From JBMNKL01 sp050952225 (GTDB taxonomy: Bacteria > Bacillota > Clostridia > Acetivibrionales > DTU013): a stretch of 64,000 nt of DNA. Of this stretch, positions 8,463 to 17,017 are shown one piece after another. Below the pieces are notes generated by a model, which was not told where the DNA came from, searched no databases, and saw only the letters and a program-made list of their open reading frames with translations. The translations under genes and the position numbers were made by a program. Each line of letters starts with the position of its first letter. Positions within the stretch are counted from its first letter, which is position 1. The stretch covers positions 744,001 through 808,000 of the forward strand of contig JBMNKL010000003.1 in NCBI GenBank assembly GCA_050952225.1. The letters run 5' to 3'.

Positions 8463-9594
8463 ACCCGAAAAGCGCGAGCAATATGCCTGCCGCAACTGCC
8501 GAACCAATTACTCCAGCAACGTTGGGTCCCATGGCATGCATCAGCAAATAGTTGCCTGGATTGGCTTTCTGCCCCTCAATCTGGGATACTCTTGCCGCCA
8601 TCGGCACGGCAGACACTCCTGCAGACCCTATCAGGGGATTTACCTTGCCCTTTGTCACAAAGCACATAAATTTCCCGATAAGAAGGCCTCCTATGGTGCT
8701 GAAAATAAAAGCCGTAAGTCCCAGCCCGATAATCATGAGAGTTTGAGGGCGAAGGAATTTTTCCGCATCAGTTGTAGCACCAACAGTCAAGCCTAAAAAT
8801 ATGGTAACTATATTTATTAATGCATTTTGAGCAGTATGTGATAAGCGTTCCACCACACCCGACTCTTTAAAGATATTACCCAACATAAGCATTCCAATTA
8901 ACGGGGCAACAGACGGCAAAAGAAGAATGCAAAAAACCGTAACTATAATTGGGAAGCATATTTTCTCCAGCTTGGATACTTCTCGGAGCTGCTCCATTTT
9001 GATTTCTCTTTCCTTTTTCGTGGTAAGAGCTCTCATAATAGGAGGCTGTATAAGCGGTATCAAAGCCATATAGGAATATGCCGCAATAGCAATTGCAGGA
9101 AGCAATTCCGGCGCAAGTTTTGATGTAAGATAAATCGCGGTAGGTCCGTCCGCACCGCCTATAATCCCTATAGATGATGCTTCTTGCGGTGTGAAACCTA
9201 AAATTGTGGCAAACAAGAAAGCGACCACGATACCTACTTGGGCGCCCGCACCCATTAGCAGGTTGGAAGGGCGTGCAATTAACGGCCCGAAATCCGTCAT
9301 CGCACCGACGCCCATAAAAATAAGCGAAGGGTATATTCCCAGCTTTACTCCCAAATACAGATAATAAAGCAACCCACCAGCTTCAGATACAGTCGGTTCA
9401 CCCATCAGGCCCGAACGAGGCAAGTTTACAAGCAGCATCCCAAAGGCGATCGGCAACAGAAGCAACGGTTCAAACTTTTTGGCAATAGCCAGGTAGATTA
9501 GTACGCAGGCTATGGCAATCATAACAAGATATTGAAAATTCAAAGCTGCAAAACCTGAATCTTCCCAAATGGTTCTTAAAGCGTTTATAAACAT
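8461..9594 (-). CDS. oadB: Sodium-ion-translocating decarboxylase beta subunit
   Basis: A 377-residue polytopic membrane protein of the OadB/MmdB/GcdB family, which couples decarboxylation of a carboxybiotin to Na+ export. The conserved GIIGGADGPTAIYL loop holds the aspartate implicated in Na+ binding and proton delivery, and SAVPMAARVSQIEG near the C-terminus is also typical. About nine hydrophobic segments are seen. A small gamma-like subunit gene lies 68 bases upstream in the same transcript. No carboxyltransferase alpha subunit or biotin carrier is next to it, so the substrate (oxaloacetate, methylmalonyl-CoA or glutaconyl-CoA) is open. AAAGGAG precedes the ATG. Confidence 0.92.
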   Translation of the reverse strand: MFINALRTIWEDSGFAALNFQYLVMIAIACVLIYLAIAKKFEPLLLLPIAFGMLLVNLPRSGLMGEPTVSEAGGLLYYLYLGVKLGIYPSLIFMGVGAMTDFGPLIARPSNLLMGAGAQVGIVVAFLFATILGFTPQEASSIGIIGGADGPTAIYLTSKLAPELLPAIAIAAYSYMALIPLIQPPIMRALTTKKEREIKMEQLREVSKLEKICFPIIVTVFCILLLPSVAPLIGMLMLGNIFKESGVVERLSHTAQNALINIVTIFLGLTVGATTDAEKFLRPQTLMIIGLGLTAFIFSTIGGLLIGKFMCFVTKGKVNPLIGSAGVSAVPMAARVSQIEGQKANPGNYLLMHAMGPNVAGVIGSAVAAGILLALFG

Positions 9595-9662
9595 TCCTTT
9601 TCTCCTTTGTCCTTAATTATTCATACAGTATTTGCAATCCGAAACTAGAGCCGATTCCATGC

Positions 9663-9806
9663 TTATTTCACGGATTGGCGCTTGTTCTCAAGCCATACGA
9701 ATATTACAGACGACAGTTTCATTAATAAATAAATACAAAATAACAACACGAATACCATTGACGCGGTAAATACTGCGGTCATAAGGCTATCCCAAAAAGA
9801 CATCAT
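9663..9806 (-). CDS. Small single-span membrane protein, OadG-like gamma subunit
   Basis: A 47-residue ORF. It starts MMSFWDSLMTAVFTASM, continues with one hydrophobic span (about 12-29) and ends in a short charged tail. Size, topology and position just before oadB match the gamma subunit of Na+-pumping decarboxylases, which anchors and assembles the complex; sequence alone is too short to prove this. A perfect AGGAGG sits four bases before ATGATG, and a consensus sigma-A promoter lies about 90 bases upstream. Confidence 0.75.
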   Translation of the reverse strand: MMSFWDSLMTAVFTASMVFVLLFCIYLLMKLSSVIFVWLENKRQSVK

Positions 9807-9894
9807 TCAGCCTCCTTAGTCCTGTTGATTATTATATTGCATTCTTTTAACAATTTTATTGTATAAAAAAAGTCATAACAAGACATCAGGAATC

Positions 9895-9924
9895 ATTATA
9901 CGATTAGCATTACAAATAAGTCAA
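9895..9924 (-). promoter_or_regulatory. Sigma-A promoter of the oadG-like/oadB operon
   Basis: On the minus strand TTGACT, an 18-base spacer and TATAAT. Transcription would begin near 9888, about 80 bases before the small subunit start. Confidence 0.7.
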
Positions 9925-9980
9925 TATTTATTACCGGTCGGGTGAAGTTATGAAGCATCCGGCGATTTCCCCGGCTCCTT

Positions 9981-10025
9981 AAAAAACTTGCCGGACCGAT
10001 TGCCAACAGTAACCGGACCGGCAAG
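9981..10025 (-). terminator. Rho-independent terminator of spoIVA
   Basis: CTTGCCGGTCCG and CGGTCCGGCAAG arms (one mismatch) with a 15-base loop, followed on the minus strand by TTTTTT. It begins six bases after the spoIVA stop. Confidence 0.8.
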
Positions 10026-10030
10026 CTAAG

Positions 10031-11509
10031 TTACAGGATAATACAGATTAGTCCGCCGCTGCCCTCGTTGATTATCCGTTGCAGGGTTTCCTGCAGTTTG
10101 AGCTGAGCGTCTTCGGGCATTCTGCTGAGCTTGTTATGTAGTCCCTCGCTGACCAATTCATGCAGTGATTTTCCGAAAATATTCGAATCCCAGATTTTGC
10201 CCGGTTCGTTTTCAAATTCCTTAAGCAGATAATTGACAAGCTCTTCGGATTGCTTCTCGGTACCTACCAGCGGCGCAATCTCTGTTTCGATATCAGCCCT
10301 TATCATATGCACCGAAGGAGCACTTGCCCTCAGTTTCACGCCGAAACGGCTGCCTTGCTTGATTATCTCCGGTTCATCCAGCGTCATCTCTTCCATCTGT
10401 GGGGTAACAATGCCATACCCCTTTACTTTTACCTCATGCAAGGCATATTCGACCCGCTCGTATTCTTTTTTTATTCTCGCCAGCTCCTTCATCAATCCGA
10501 TAAGCCTGTGTTCGCCGTCAACCTGAAGACCCGTGGCGTCGCTTAGAACCTTGTAGAAGAGATTATCCGGCATCTCGATGTTCAGCAGCATCTTCCCGGT
10601 GCCTGCACAAATCTCGGCCAGGTTGGCTTTCTTGATAAAATCATAGTCCGAGAAACACGTAATCGAATCTTTCGCCTCGCGCAATTTTCTGACTCCGCTG
10701 AACGTATCCCTGACCGCCTGCAGCATCCCGGCCTTGAGCCAGTGATCACGGTCCAGGTTTTCAACCCATTTCGGTATGTTGATACCGATACTGCATATGG
10801 GAAACTCGTACAGGATCCGCTCCATAATGCCTGCAATGTCTTCGTTTTGCATTGTGGCACAGTTAACGCAAAGAACAGGTACGCCATATTTTTCCTCCAG
10901 TTCCTGCCTCAATTTCTGCGTATCTTCATCATACGGTATGACTGAATTAAGCACGATCACAAACGGTTTATCAATCGCTTTCAGTTCATTTACGACCCTC
11001 TTTTCAGCCTCGACATATTCCTCCCTTGGAATATCCGTGATGGTTCCGTCGGTTGTCACAACAAGGCCTATCGTGGAGTGGTCGTTGATTACTTTTTTTG
11101 TGCCCAGCTCCGCCGCCTGCTCAAACGGTACCTGGTAGTCAAACCACGGAGTGGAAACCATCCTGGGCATATTATTTTCAAGGTAACCTAGTGCTCCCTG
11201 GACCAGGTAACCTACGCAATCCACCATTCTTACCTTAAGTTTCAAAGCTTCATCCAGTACAATCTCCACGGCTTCATTAGGCACAAACTTAGGTTCCGTC
11301 GTCATTATCGTCCGTCCTGCCGCGCCTTGCGGAAGCTCATCTTTTGCCCTTTCGCGGTTGTAAACATTTTCTATGTTCGGAATCACAACCAAATCCATGA
11401 ATCTCCTGATAAAAGTCGATTTTCCGGTCCTGACAGGCCCGACAACACCTATATAAATATCGCCTTGCGTCCTCTCAGCAATCTGCTGATATATTCCGTA
11501 CTTTTCCAC
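10031..11509 (-). CDS. spoIVA: Stage IV sporulation protein A, spore coat ATPase
   Basis: SpoIVA is the ATP-hydrolysing, self-polymerising base of the spore coat on the forespore outer membrane. The 492-residue length is standard. Its Walker A GPVRTGKST lies at about 24-32, followed by family-typical blocks such as VDCVGYLVQGALGYLE and STIGLVVTTDGTITDIPRE. The C-terminus keeps the conserved short hydrophobic end (LICIIL) needed for membrane recruitment. Start is GTG at 11509 with AAGGAGG eight bases upstream. It is strong evidence for an endospore former. Sigma-E control is expected from the family; I could not assign the promoter. Confidence 0.97.
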   Translation of the reverse strand: MEKYGIYQQIAERTQGDIYIGVVGPVRTGKSTFIRRFMDLVVIPNIENVYNRERAKDELPQGAAGRTIMTTEPKFVPNEAVEIVLDEALKLKVRMVDCVGYLVQGALGYLENNMPRMVSTPWFDYQVPFEQAAELGTKKVINDHSTIGLVVTTDGTITDIPREEYVEAEKRVVNELKAIDKPFVIVLNSVIPYDEDTQKLRQELEEKYGVPVLCVNCATMQNEDIAGIMERILYEFPICSIGINIPKWVENLDRDHWLKAGMLQAVRDTFSGVRKLREAKDSITCFSDYDFIKKANLAEICAGTGKMLLNIEMPDNLFYKVLSDATGLQVDGEHRLIGLMKELARIKKEYERVEYALHEVKVKGYGIVTPQMEEMTLDEPEIIKQGSRFGVKLRASAPSVHMIRADIETEIAPLVGTEKQSEELVNYLLKEFENEPGKIWDSNIFGKSLHELVSEGLHNKLSRMPEDAQLKLQETLQRIINEGSGGLICIIL

Positions 11510-11661
11510 TCGCTAACCCTCCTTAATCAATAGGCAAAGCGCAACTTGGAGAAGAGGGCGGCAGCCTAAGGAGCGCGCGTCCTCTTTCCAGATTTACAAT
11601 ATAAATATATGTCCGTAATATGTTATTATTACAAAAAAAAGAAGAAGGGAACGAGCCTGAT

Positions 11662-12543
11662 TCACTTAACAAATACTTTCAGGACCTGCTTGATGAATTG
11701 AACTGATATTGGCAGTGTCTTCCATTTCTCTCCGTCAACGCTCAGGTGAAAACTGGTGTCTCCTTCAATGGTACAATTTTTAGCCCTCAGCCATTTTACG
11801 TTTTTATCGTTGATAAAGTCATTGTTCAGTACCTTGAAGAAAAGGCCTGCCATTTCAATATGCAGGCAATTTTTAAGCAGCAGGATATCCATGTAACCGT
11901 CAGAAAAGTCAGCCTCTCCGACAAGGTTTGAAAAGCCCGCCGCATGCTTCCCGTTCAGTATAAGGAATAGCAGGAACTCTCCTTCGACAGTCTCATCATC
12001 TGTTGTCAGTTTCAGGTTTATGGTTTTTAGCGCCGTTACTTCCCCAAGAGCTGTCAGGTAATATGCCAGGGGCCCGAAATTCTTTTTCAGTTCGTCACTC
12101 GTATTGTACGATACGTCTACAAACTCGCCGCCTGCACAGGTATTGAGACAGTATTTCTCGCCGTTTATCAGCCCCGCGTCAACCTTGACGATATTGCCTG
12201 CCAGTATGATATCGAGGCTTTTTTTCAAGTCGACGGGGATATTAAGGCTTCTCGCAAAATCATTGCAGGTGCCTCCCGGTATGATGCCCAGCGGCAGGTC
12301 AAGCCCGGCTGCCAGCATGGCGCTCGCAACCATGTTTATCGTGCCGTCTCCCCCTGAAACCACTACACTGCTGTATTCATCCATGGAAAGTATCTTTTCA
12401 AACTCTGCCCCGTTTTCCCCGTCCAGGCGGAAGGGAACGGCAAGTATATCATTCTCAAGAAAGCGACCAATTATATAATCCAGTTTTTTAGGCACAACCC
12501 TGTTGCCGGAAAGCGGGTTGTATGCAAAAAGCGCCTTTTTCAT
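11662..12543 (-). CDS. YegS/BmrU-type diacylglycerol/lipid kinase
   Basis: A 293-residue soluble lipid kinase of the DagK catalytic family. MKKALFAYNPLSGN opens the nucleotide fold, VVVSGGDGTINMVA carries the GGDGT motif, and GIIPGGTCNDFARSL follows. Such enzymes phosphorylate diacylglycerol or related lipids to recycle lipid headgroup intermediates. I place the start at the ATG at 12543 because GGAGG lies seven bases upstream and the family begins there; the longer open frame back to 12621 runs into the recombinase gene. Confidence 0.9.
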   Translation of the reverse strand: MKKALFAYNPLSGNRVVPKKLDYIIGRFLENDILAVPFRLDGENGAEFEKILSMDEYSSVVVSGGDGTINMVASAMLAAGLDLPLGIIPGGTCNDFARSLNIPVDLKKSLDIILAGNIVKVDAGLINGEKYCLNTCAGGEFVDVSYNTSDELKKNFGPLAYYLTALGEVTALKTINLKLTTDDETVEGEFLLFLILNGKHAAGFSNLVGEADFSDGYMDILLLKNCLHIEMAGLFFKVLNNDFINDKNVKWLRAKNCTIEGDTSFHLSVDGEKWKTLPISVQFIKQVLKVFVK

Positions 12544-12604
12544 ATGCAATCCTCCAAAAGCCTTTACAACGCGCTGCACCGAATGCAGCTTATCATACAT
12601 TATA

Positions 12605-14137
12605 TCAAAACCGGAATTCAATTACAATTGAACCCGGTACGTCACCGTGCGGCATAACAGGCACGTCAGTGCGACAGTCAGTGCCAGCGTATGGCCTTTC
12701 GTTTTCATCAAATACCGTAATCCTTTTAACGACCAATCTGGCAAGTCCTGGTGTCAATTTACGGTTTAAGAATACTGAAGCCGCTTCGTCAGCAAGGCTT
12801 CGTACGTTCACCGGCACGGGCGGGTTCTTTTCCAGGCTTTTTGCTTCATTTTCAAGGTGTTTTATCCTCCGCTCGCACTCTTCATTCATCCTGTCAAAAA
12901 GCTGCCTGGATATTATGCCGTCAAGCCTGTCTCTATAAATCATTTCCTGCCGGCGGCGATTTATTTCCATTTGCCGCCGGATATCGCCCATGCGTTTTTC
13001 GTATAGTTCGTTACCGGCGAAAATGCCTTTAAACATTTCCTGCTCATGGGTATAATCGCTTTCCCTGAATATTTTTGCCACCTCTTCGCAAATACTTTCA
13101 ACAATCGGCCATTCGCGGACATAATGACTGGAACAGGCATTTCTCCCGTTTCTTAAGTAGTTTCCGCACACAAATGCAACACCCCCCGGCTTTTTCCTTG
13201 CATACATGACGCTTCCGCAGCCTCCGCACCATATAATGCCGCCTAAGACATGCCCCGCTCCCCTTCGCGTTCCACCTCTTGCTTTCCTGCTTTCCCTTAT
13301 TTTCTGCGTTTCCTGGAATTCTTCCCTTGAGATAATACCTTCATGCGTGCATTCCGTGATAACCCATTCTTCCTGCGGCAGCCGCCTGGTTTTTTTGCTT
13401 TTGAAGCTGACTTTCTCGCTGACTCCCTGGACAGTATCGCCGATATATACCCTTGAGCAAAGAATCCGCCTTACGGTAATCCTGTTCCATCCTGCCCCTT
13501 TTGGAGCCTTTAAGCCCTTTTCATTCAGCGCTTTTGCTATGGACGAATAACCGAGGCCCGACCGGTAAAGCTTGAAGATAAGCCTTACTGTATCGGCTTC
13601 ATCCTCAACCACTACAAGCTTGTTTTTCTCGGTGCTGGACTTCCTGTATCCGAAAGGCGCATTACCCAGGTATTCTCCCCTTTGTATCTTAAACCGGAGA
13701 CACGAACGGATTTTCCTTGAAATATCACGTATATACCGTTCGTTTACCCAGGTTTCTATACCGACCGTATCGTTATCCACAAGGCTGTCGTACCTGCCAT
13801 CGCTGGTCAGGATGCGTATCCCGTACTCTTCCAGGAAATCTATCCACTGCAGCGTTTTGGCATTATTCCTGCCAAGCCTGGACAAATCCTTCATGAGGAC
13901 CATGTTGATTCTGGCATTAAGCACATCCTCCTTTAAGCTCATAAGCCCTTTCCGCTCGAATGCCGAACCGGATACATTGTCATCGATATATACGGCGTAA
14001 ACCTGTCCCAGCTGGTGCTTCTTTACGTAATCAAGGAGCAATCCCTTCTGGTTCTCAATCGTTTCATAGTTGTCGCCATTTTCATCCCTGCTTATCCTCA
14101 CATAGACCCCTATGCTGTTTTTTCCTGCCGCATCCAT
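12605..14137 (-). CDS. Large serine recombinase
   Basis: A 510-residue site-specific recombinase. The N-terminal resolvase domain has the nucleophilic serine in VYVRISRDENG and the arginines in KDLSRLGRNN. A recombinase domain follows (APFGYRKS), then a zinc ribbon with C-x2-C and a second Cys pair (WCGGCGSVMYARKKPGG, then CGNYLRNGRNAC), a coiled coil (EINRRRQEMIYRDRLDG), and the usual end VIEFRF. Such enzymes excise or integrate elements; SpoIVCA is one. No phage or transposon cargo is visible, so it could be a solo element or the remnant of one. A 60-codon ORF overlaps its start. Confidence 0.92.
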   Translation of the reverse strand: MDAAGKNSIGVYVRISRDENGDNYETIENQKGLLLDYVKKHQLGQVYAVYIDDNVSGSAFERKGLMSLKEDVLNARINMVLMKDLSRLGRNNAKTLQWIDFLEEYGIRILTSDGRYDSLVDNDTVGIETWVNERYIRDISRKIRSCLRFKIQRGEYLGNAPFGYRKSSTEKNKLVVVEDEADTVRLIFKLYRSGLGYSSIAKALNEKGLKAPKGAGWNRITVRRILCSRVYIGDTVQGVSEKVSFKSKKTRRLPQEEWVITECTHEGIISREEFQETQKIRESRKARGGTRRGAGHVLGGIIWCGGCGSVMYARKKPGGVAFVCGNYLRNGRNACSSHYVREWPIVESICEEVAKIFRESDYTHEQEMFKGIFAGNELYEKRMGDIRRQMEINRRRQEMIYRDRLDGIISRQLFDRMNEECERRIKHLENEAKSLEKNPPVPVNVRSLADEAASVFLNRKLTPGLARLVVKRITVFDENERPYAGTDCRTDVPVMPHGDVPGSIVIEFRF

Positions 14138-14264
14138 CCGGTAAAGCGCACCCCCTTTTATGTTCCGCTATCATTTTTATTATTTTAGCTCTGGCTTCTG
14201 CTTCGGAATACTCACCCGCATGTTTTATTATGATTTCCCTGGGTATCCTGCGTCTTCCGCTCAC
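14082..14264 (-). CDS. Small basic protein overlapping the recombinase start
   Basis: A 60-residue ORF starting at GTG 14264 (MSGRRRIPREIIIKHAG) with GGGAGG ten bases upstream. It overlaps the first 56 bases of the recombinase gene in another frame. It is basic, has an amphipathic helix (SEAEARAKIIKMIAEHKRG) and a C-terminal Cys/His group (CALPDGCGRKKQHRGLC) that could bind metal. I do not recognise it. Its position suggests translational coupling with the recombinase and a possible directionality or accessory role, which is inference. Confidence 0.5.
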   Translation of the reverse strand: MSGRRRIPREIIIKHAGEYSEAEARAKIIKMIAEHKRGCALPDGCGRKKQHRGLCEDKQG

Positions 14265-14394
14265 TGGGGCATTTCCTCCCGCGATGTGTTCATATTATTT
14301 ATATTTCAAAGGTTTTGTCCCTTATCATCCGGAAAACTGTTTTATTGCACCGCGAAAGTAGTATAATAGATTATGCTGGAAGGAGGATGGCTTT

Positions 14395-14706
14395 ATGTCA
14401 AGGGAAATCCCCGATAAGCTGGCGGTGTTTTTGAAAACTGCCCTGGATGACGTGGACGACGGATTTGAATATGCTTCCGAATTAAGAAGGATTTTAAACT
14501 CGGACGAGTGCCAGTCTTCGCTTTCCCCGAAGGAAATAGACGCTCTGCGGGAATATGCCGATGAAGTGAAAAAAGTAGGAGAAATAAACTACTATTCGAA
14601 GGAGCGTATACTGGAGATCGAAAGGGAGCATTTCGGCTCAAGGGGTATCCTCGGGTACCTGAAGGGAGACCCCGGTAAGCCTGAAAAACCCGTCTGGCCA
14701 TTTTAG
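14395..14706 (+). CDS. Conserved-looking acidic protein of unknown function
   Basis: A 103-residue plus-strand ORF beginning MSREIPDKLAVFLKTALDDV. It is predicted helical, acidic in the N-terminal two thirds, and ends in a Gly/Pro-rich tail. AAGGAGG seven bases before the ATG, with a TATAAT about 25 bases farther upstream, supports it against the equally long antisense frame. I do not recognise the family and see no catalytic motif. It converges on the truncated rpoN. Confidence 0.6.
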   Translation: MSREIPDKLAVFLKTALDDVDDGFEYASELRRILNSDECQSSLSPKEIDALREYADEVKKVGEINYYSKERILEIEREHFGSRGILGYLKGDPGKPEKPVWPF

Positions 14707-14733
14707 TCCAGGTCTTGCAGGCGTGTAAGAATC

Positions 14734-14766
14734 AGCGGACAGGGCGGCTTGAACCGCCCTGTCTGC
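14734..14766. terminator. GC-rich stem-loop between convergent genes
   Basis: AGCGGACAGGGCGG pairs with CCGCCCTGTCTGCT around a six-base loop. It lies between the plus-strand gene ending at 14706 and rpoN ending at 14779, so it can serve both directions. T tracts are poor on both sides. Confidence 0.55.
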
Positions 14767-14778
14767 TGGTTTATCAAT

Positions 14779-15906
14779 CTACATGCTGAAGAAATCACTT
14801 AACTCAAACACTCCCCACCTGCACTGGAGATACTTGCCATTTATGGCCTTGTCAAGTATCGATTCATGTATGGATATGGAAGATGCAAAAGAAGACTTGT
14901 CAAGGATTTTCATCGCTTTCGGCCCGCTTCTGAAGAATTCTTCCTCGCAATCACACAATTTGCGGGCTATGTTAAAAATAATATTACCCCTTTGTTCAAG
15001 GCATTTTATAAGCCAGGCAGCATTATTAAGCTGTTCCCGGAAACCAGCATTACCAGCGTTGCCGCATGAAGATTTGCCCGATATGAAGCTTTCCGATATC
15101 ACGATATCGGGAAACGCTTCCTCGTTAAAAATTACCTGCAAGCTATTGCCGTTATCCTTTATAAAAATATCGGGTATAACGGGATTTTCCATCCTGTTAA
15201 CGTAGTATTCCCGCCCGGGCCTTGGTTCAAGGCTTCTCACTTTCTCAAAGATTCTTTTTACTTTCTCCGCCGGCATCCCGGTGGCTTTCGCCACTGAATC
15301 AGCATCGTCGCTTGCCAGCGCGTCCAGGAATTTATCAACAACCAGCACGGCCTCATCATCAGGCTCTTCCATCTGCGACAACTGGAGCAACAGGCATTCA
15401 CGCAGGTTCCTGGCGCAAATACCGGGCGGGTCCAGCGCCTGAAGTTTCTCAAGCACCCTCATCACCATTTCCTCAGGAACTCCCAGGTGCTCAGCCACTT
15501 CAAGCGTATCAACCTGCAAATAACCGTTGTCGTCCGTATTGTCTACCAGGTATTCCCCGATCGCATAGCTCATCTTATCAGGACAAACCGACTCAAGCCG
15601 GATTAAAAGGTGATCCTTAAGGGAAAACTCGCCGCCATGCATACCTGTTATTCGCTCATTTGTGTCAAATACGCCGTTTTCATGCATGACGTCATCCTCG
15701 GAAAAGTAAGCGCGGATTCCGTCGTCCGCCATCTGCCCGGCGGAATGGCCGGCCTCCTCAAGCGCCGGGTTTATCTCCAACTGGCTTCCAATATATTGGA
15801 ACAACTCGCGGGAATCCATTTCAAGTATTTCAATAGCCTGTTTCAGCTGGGGAATAAGAAGAAGCTTCTGTGAACGGACAAGGTTGAAATCAAAGTTGAG
15901 GTCCAA
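14779..15906 (-). CDS. rpoN: RNA polymerase sigma-54 factor, C-terminally truncated
   Basis: Sigma-54 directs core polymerase to -24/-12 promoters that need an AAA+ activator. Region I is present (LVRSQKLLLIPQLKQAIEIL), followed by the core-binding domain (LDPPGICARNLRECLLLQL) and the helix-turn-helix region, which here is divergent (SSISIHESILDKAINGKYL). The protein stops at FELSDFFSM, 375 residues, so roughly 70 residues including the RpoN box (ARRTVAKYRE type) that reads the -24 element are missing. No such motif appears in the remaining bases before the convergent gene. TTG start with GAGGTG eight bases upstream. Possibly a pseudogene, or a lineage variant with altered promoter use. Confidence 0.85.
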   Translation of the reverse strand: MDLNFDFNLVRSQKLLLIPQLKQAIEILEMDSRELFQYIGSQLEINPALEEAGHSAGQMADDGIRAYFSEDDVMHENGVFDTNERITGMHGGEFSLKDHLLIRLESVCPDKMSYAIGEYLVDNTDDNGYLQVDTLEVAEHLGVPEEMVMRVLEKLQALDPPGICARNLRECLLLQLSQMEEPDDEAVLVVDKFLDALASDDADSVAKATGMPAEKVKRIFEKVRSLEPRPGREYYVNRMENPVIPDIFIKDNGNSLQVIFNEEAFPDIVISESFISGKSSCGNAGNAGFREQLNNAAWLIKCLEQRGNIIFNIARKLCDCEEEFFRSGPKAMKILDKSSFASSISIHESILDKAINGKYLQCRWGVFELSDFFSM

Positions 15907-15999
15907 AGTGGGCTCACCTCTTAAAAAGGTTATACAGTAATATTATATAACCTGCGGGCAGACTTTAGTAATTAAGCCAAGCACAAATTCCGCGGCTTT

Positions 16000-16935
16000 T
16001 CAGGCGCCGTATATTTTTTTTGCGGCAATTGACAAAACAAATAAAATAACGGTAAAAATATAAAGCAAGATTACCAGGACAATAGGCCAATGAGTGAATA
16101 CCGCCCTTATGTCCTGCCTTATGCCGGAAATGCGCGGATTGACCGCAGACTTGCCCCTTGTCACAATTGTAAACGCGTACATGAGGACCAGGACAACAAA
16201 AAGACTGCCAAGGCCCAGGATTATGCTTGCCTTAAATTCCGCACCTGATAAATCAACTGTCTCTTTTACATATCGCCGGGTCAGGAACCGCAGCACCACC
16301 GCTATTGCATTATTCATAAAATGAGCCAGCATGCCGGCAAATATTGAATTTGTCCTTACAACGTAATACCCGATGATAAGCCCCAGAAATATCGGTCCCA
16401 GCAAGTTTGTAATATCAAAATGGAAAAGCCCGAAAAGTATGGCGGTAAAGACTATCGCCTTGTATGAGCCACGCCTTTCGTAAGCTTTCAGCATGAGACC
16501 CCTGTGCATTATCTCCTCGCAGACAGCAGGCATCACGCCTATTACCACAATACCGGCCATAAGCTGCTGCAGGCTGTCGGGTGTCGGTATGCTTTGCACC
16601 GGGATATCTCCTATGAATTGCAAAAGGTATATTAGAAGGCTGTTGAACATACCCGCTGCATAAGTCGCGGGAAGCGACGCCGCTATTATCAGCAGCGCCG
16701 GCACAATCCCAAGCTTGTTAAGCCGGAATGTCTCCTTCAGGTTTAGCTTTTTTGCAATACTATAAACCAGTACGGATAAAGCTATCAAAACCTCGTTTGC
16801 AATAATAATGATATATATGTGCTCGTTTAGCGACGATCCAAGCAGCATTCCCAGTATTAGCTGGTATGCCAGGAATATGGCAGTAAATACAAAGAACATT
16901 TTATTTGCGCCGGTTAACGTTGGTTTATTATTCAT
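16000..16935 (-). CDS. CPBP family intramembrane glutamic endopeptidase
   Basis: A 311-residue membrane protein with about eight hydrophobic segments and the three CPBP (Abi/Rce1-like) motifs: EEIMHRG (EE-x3-R), FGLFHFD and HFMNNAIA. These form the active site within the membrane. Family roles include prenyl-protein or peptide processing and bacteriocin self-immunity; the substrate is unknown here. I chose the ATG at 16935 because AAGGA lies eight bases upstream; an ATG at 16944 would abut its ribosome site. Confidence 0.88.
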   Translation of the reverse strand: MNNKPTLTGANKMFFVFTAIFLAYQLILGMLLGSSLNEHIYIIIIANEVLIALSVLVYSIAKKLNLKETFRLNKLGIVPALLIIAASLPATYAAGMFNSLLIYLLQFIGDIPVQSIPTPDSLQQLMAGIVVIGVMPAVCEEIMHRGLMLKAYERRGSYKAIVFTAILFGLFHFDITNLLGPIFLGLIIGYYVVRTNSIFAGMLAHFMNNAIAVVLRFLTRRYVKETVDLSGAEFKASIILGLGSLFVVLVLMYAFTIVTRGKSAVNPRISGIRQDIRAVFTHWPIVLVILLYIFTVILFVLSIAAKKIYGA

Positions 16936-17017
16936 CTGGTTCATCCTTTCAATAATGAACGGTTTATTTTTTACTGTTTCAGGCCTCTGCCTGCCGGGAT
17001 ATATCCTTGTTGCCCCG

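Noticed and set aside
14393..14701. Minus-strand ORF of 102 codons opposite the acidic protein
   Set aside because: It is an exact antisense shadow with no ribosome site, and the plus frame has AAGGAGG.
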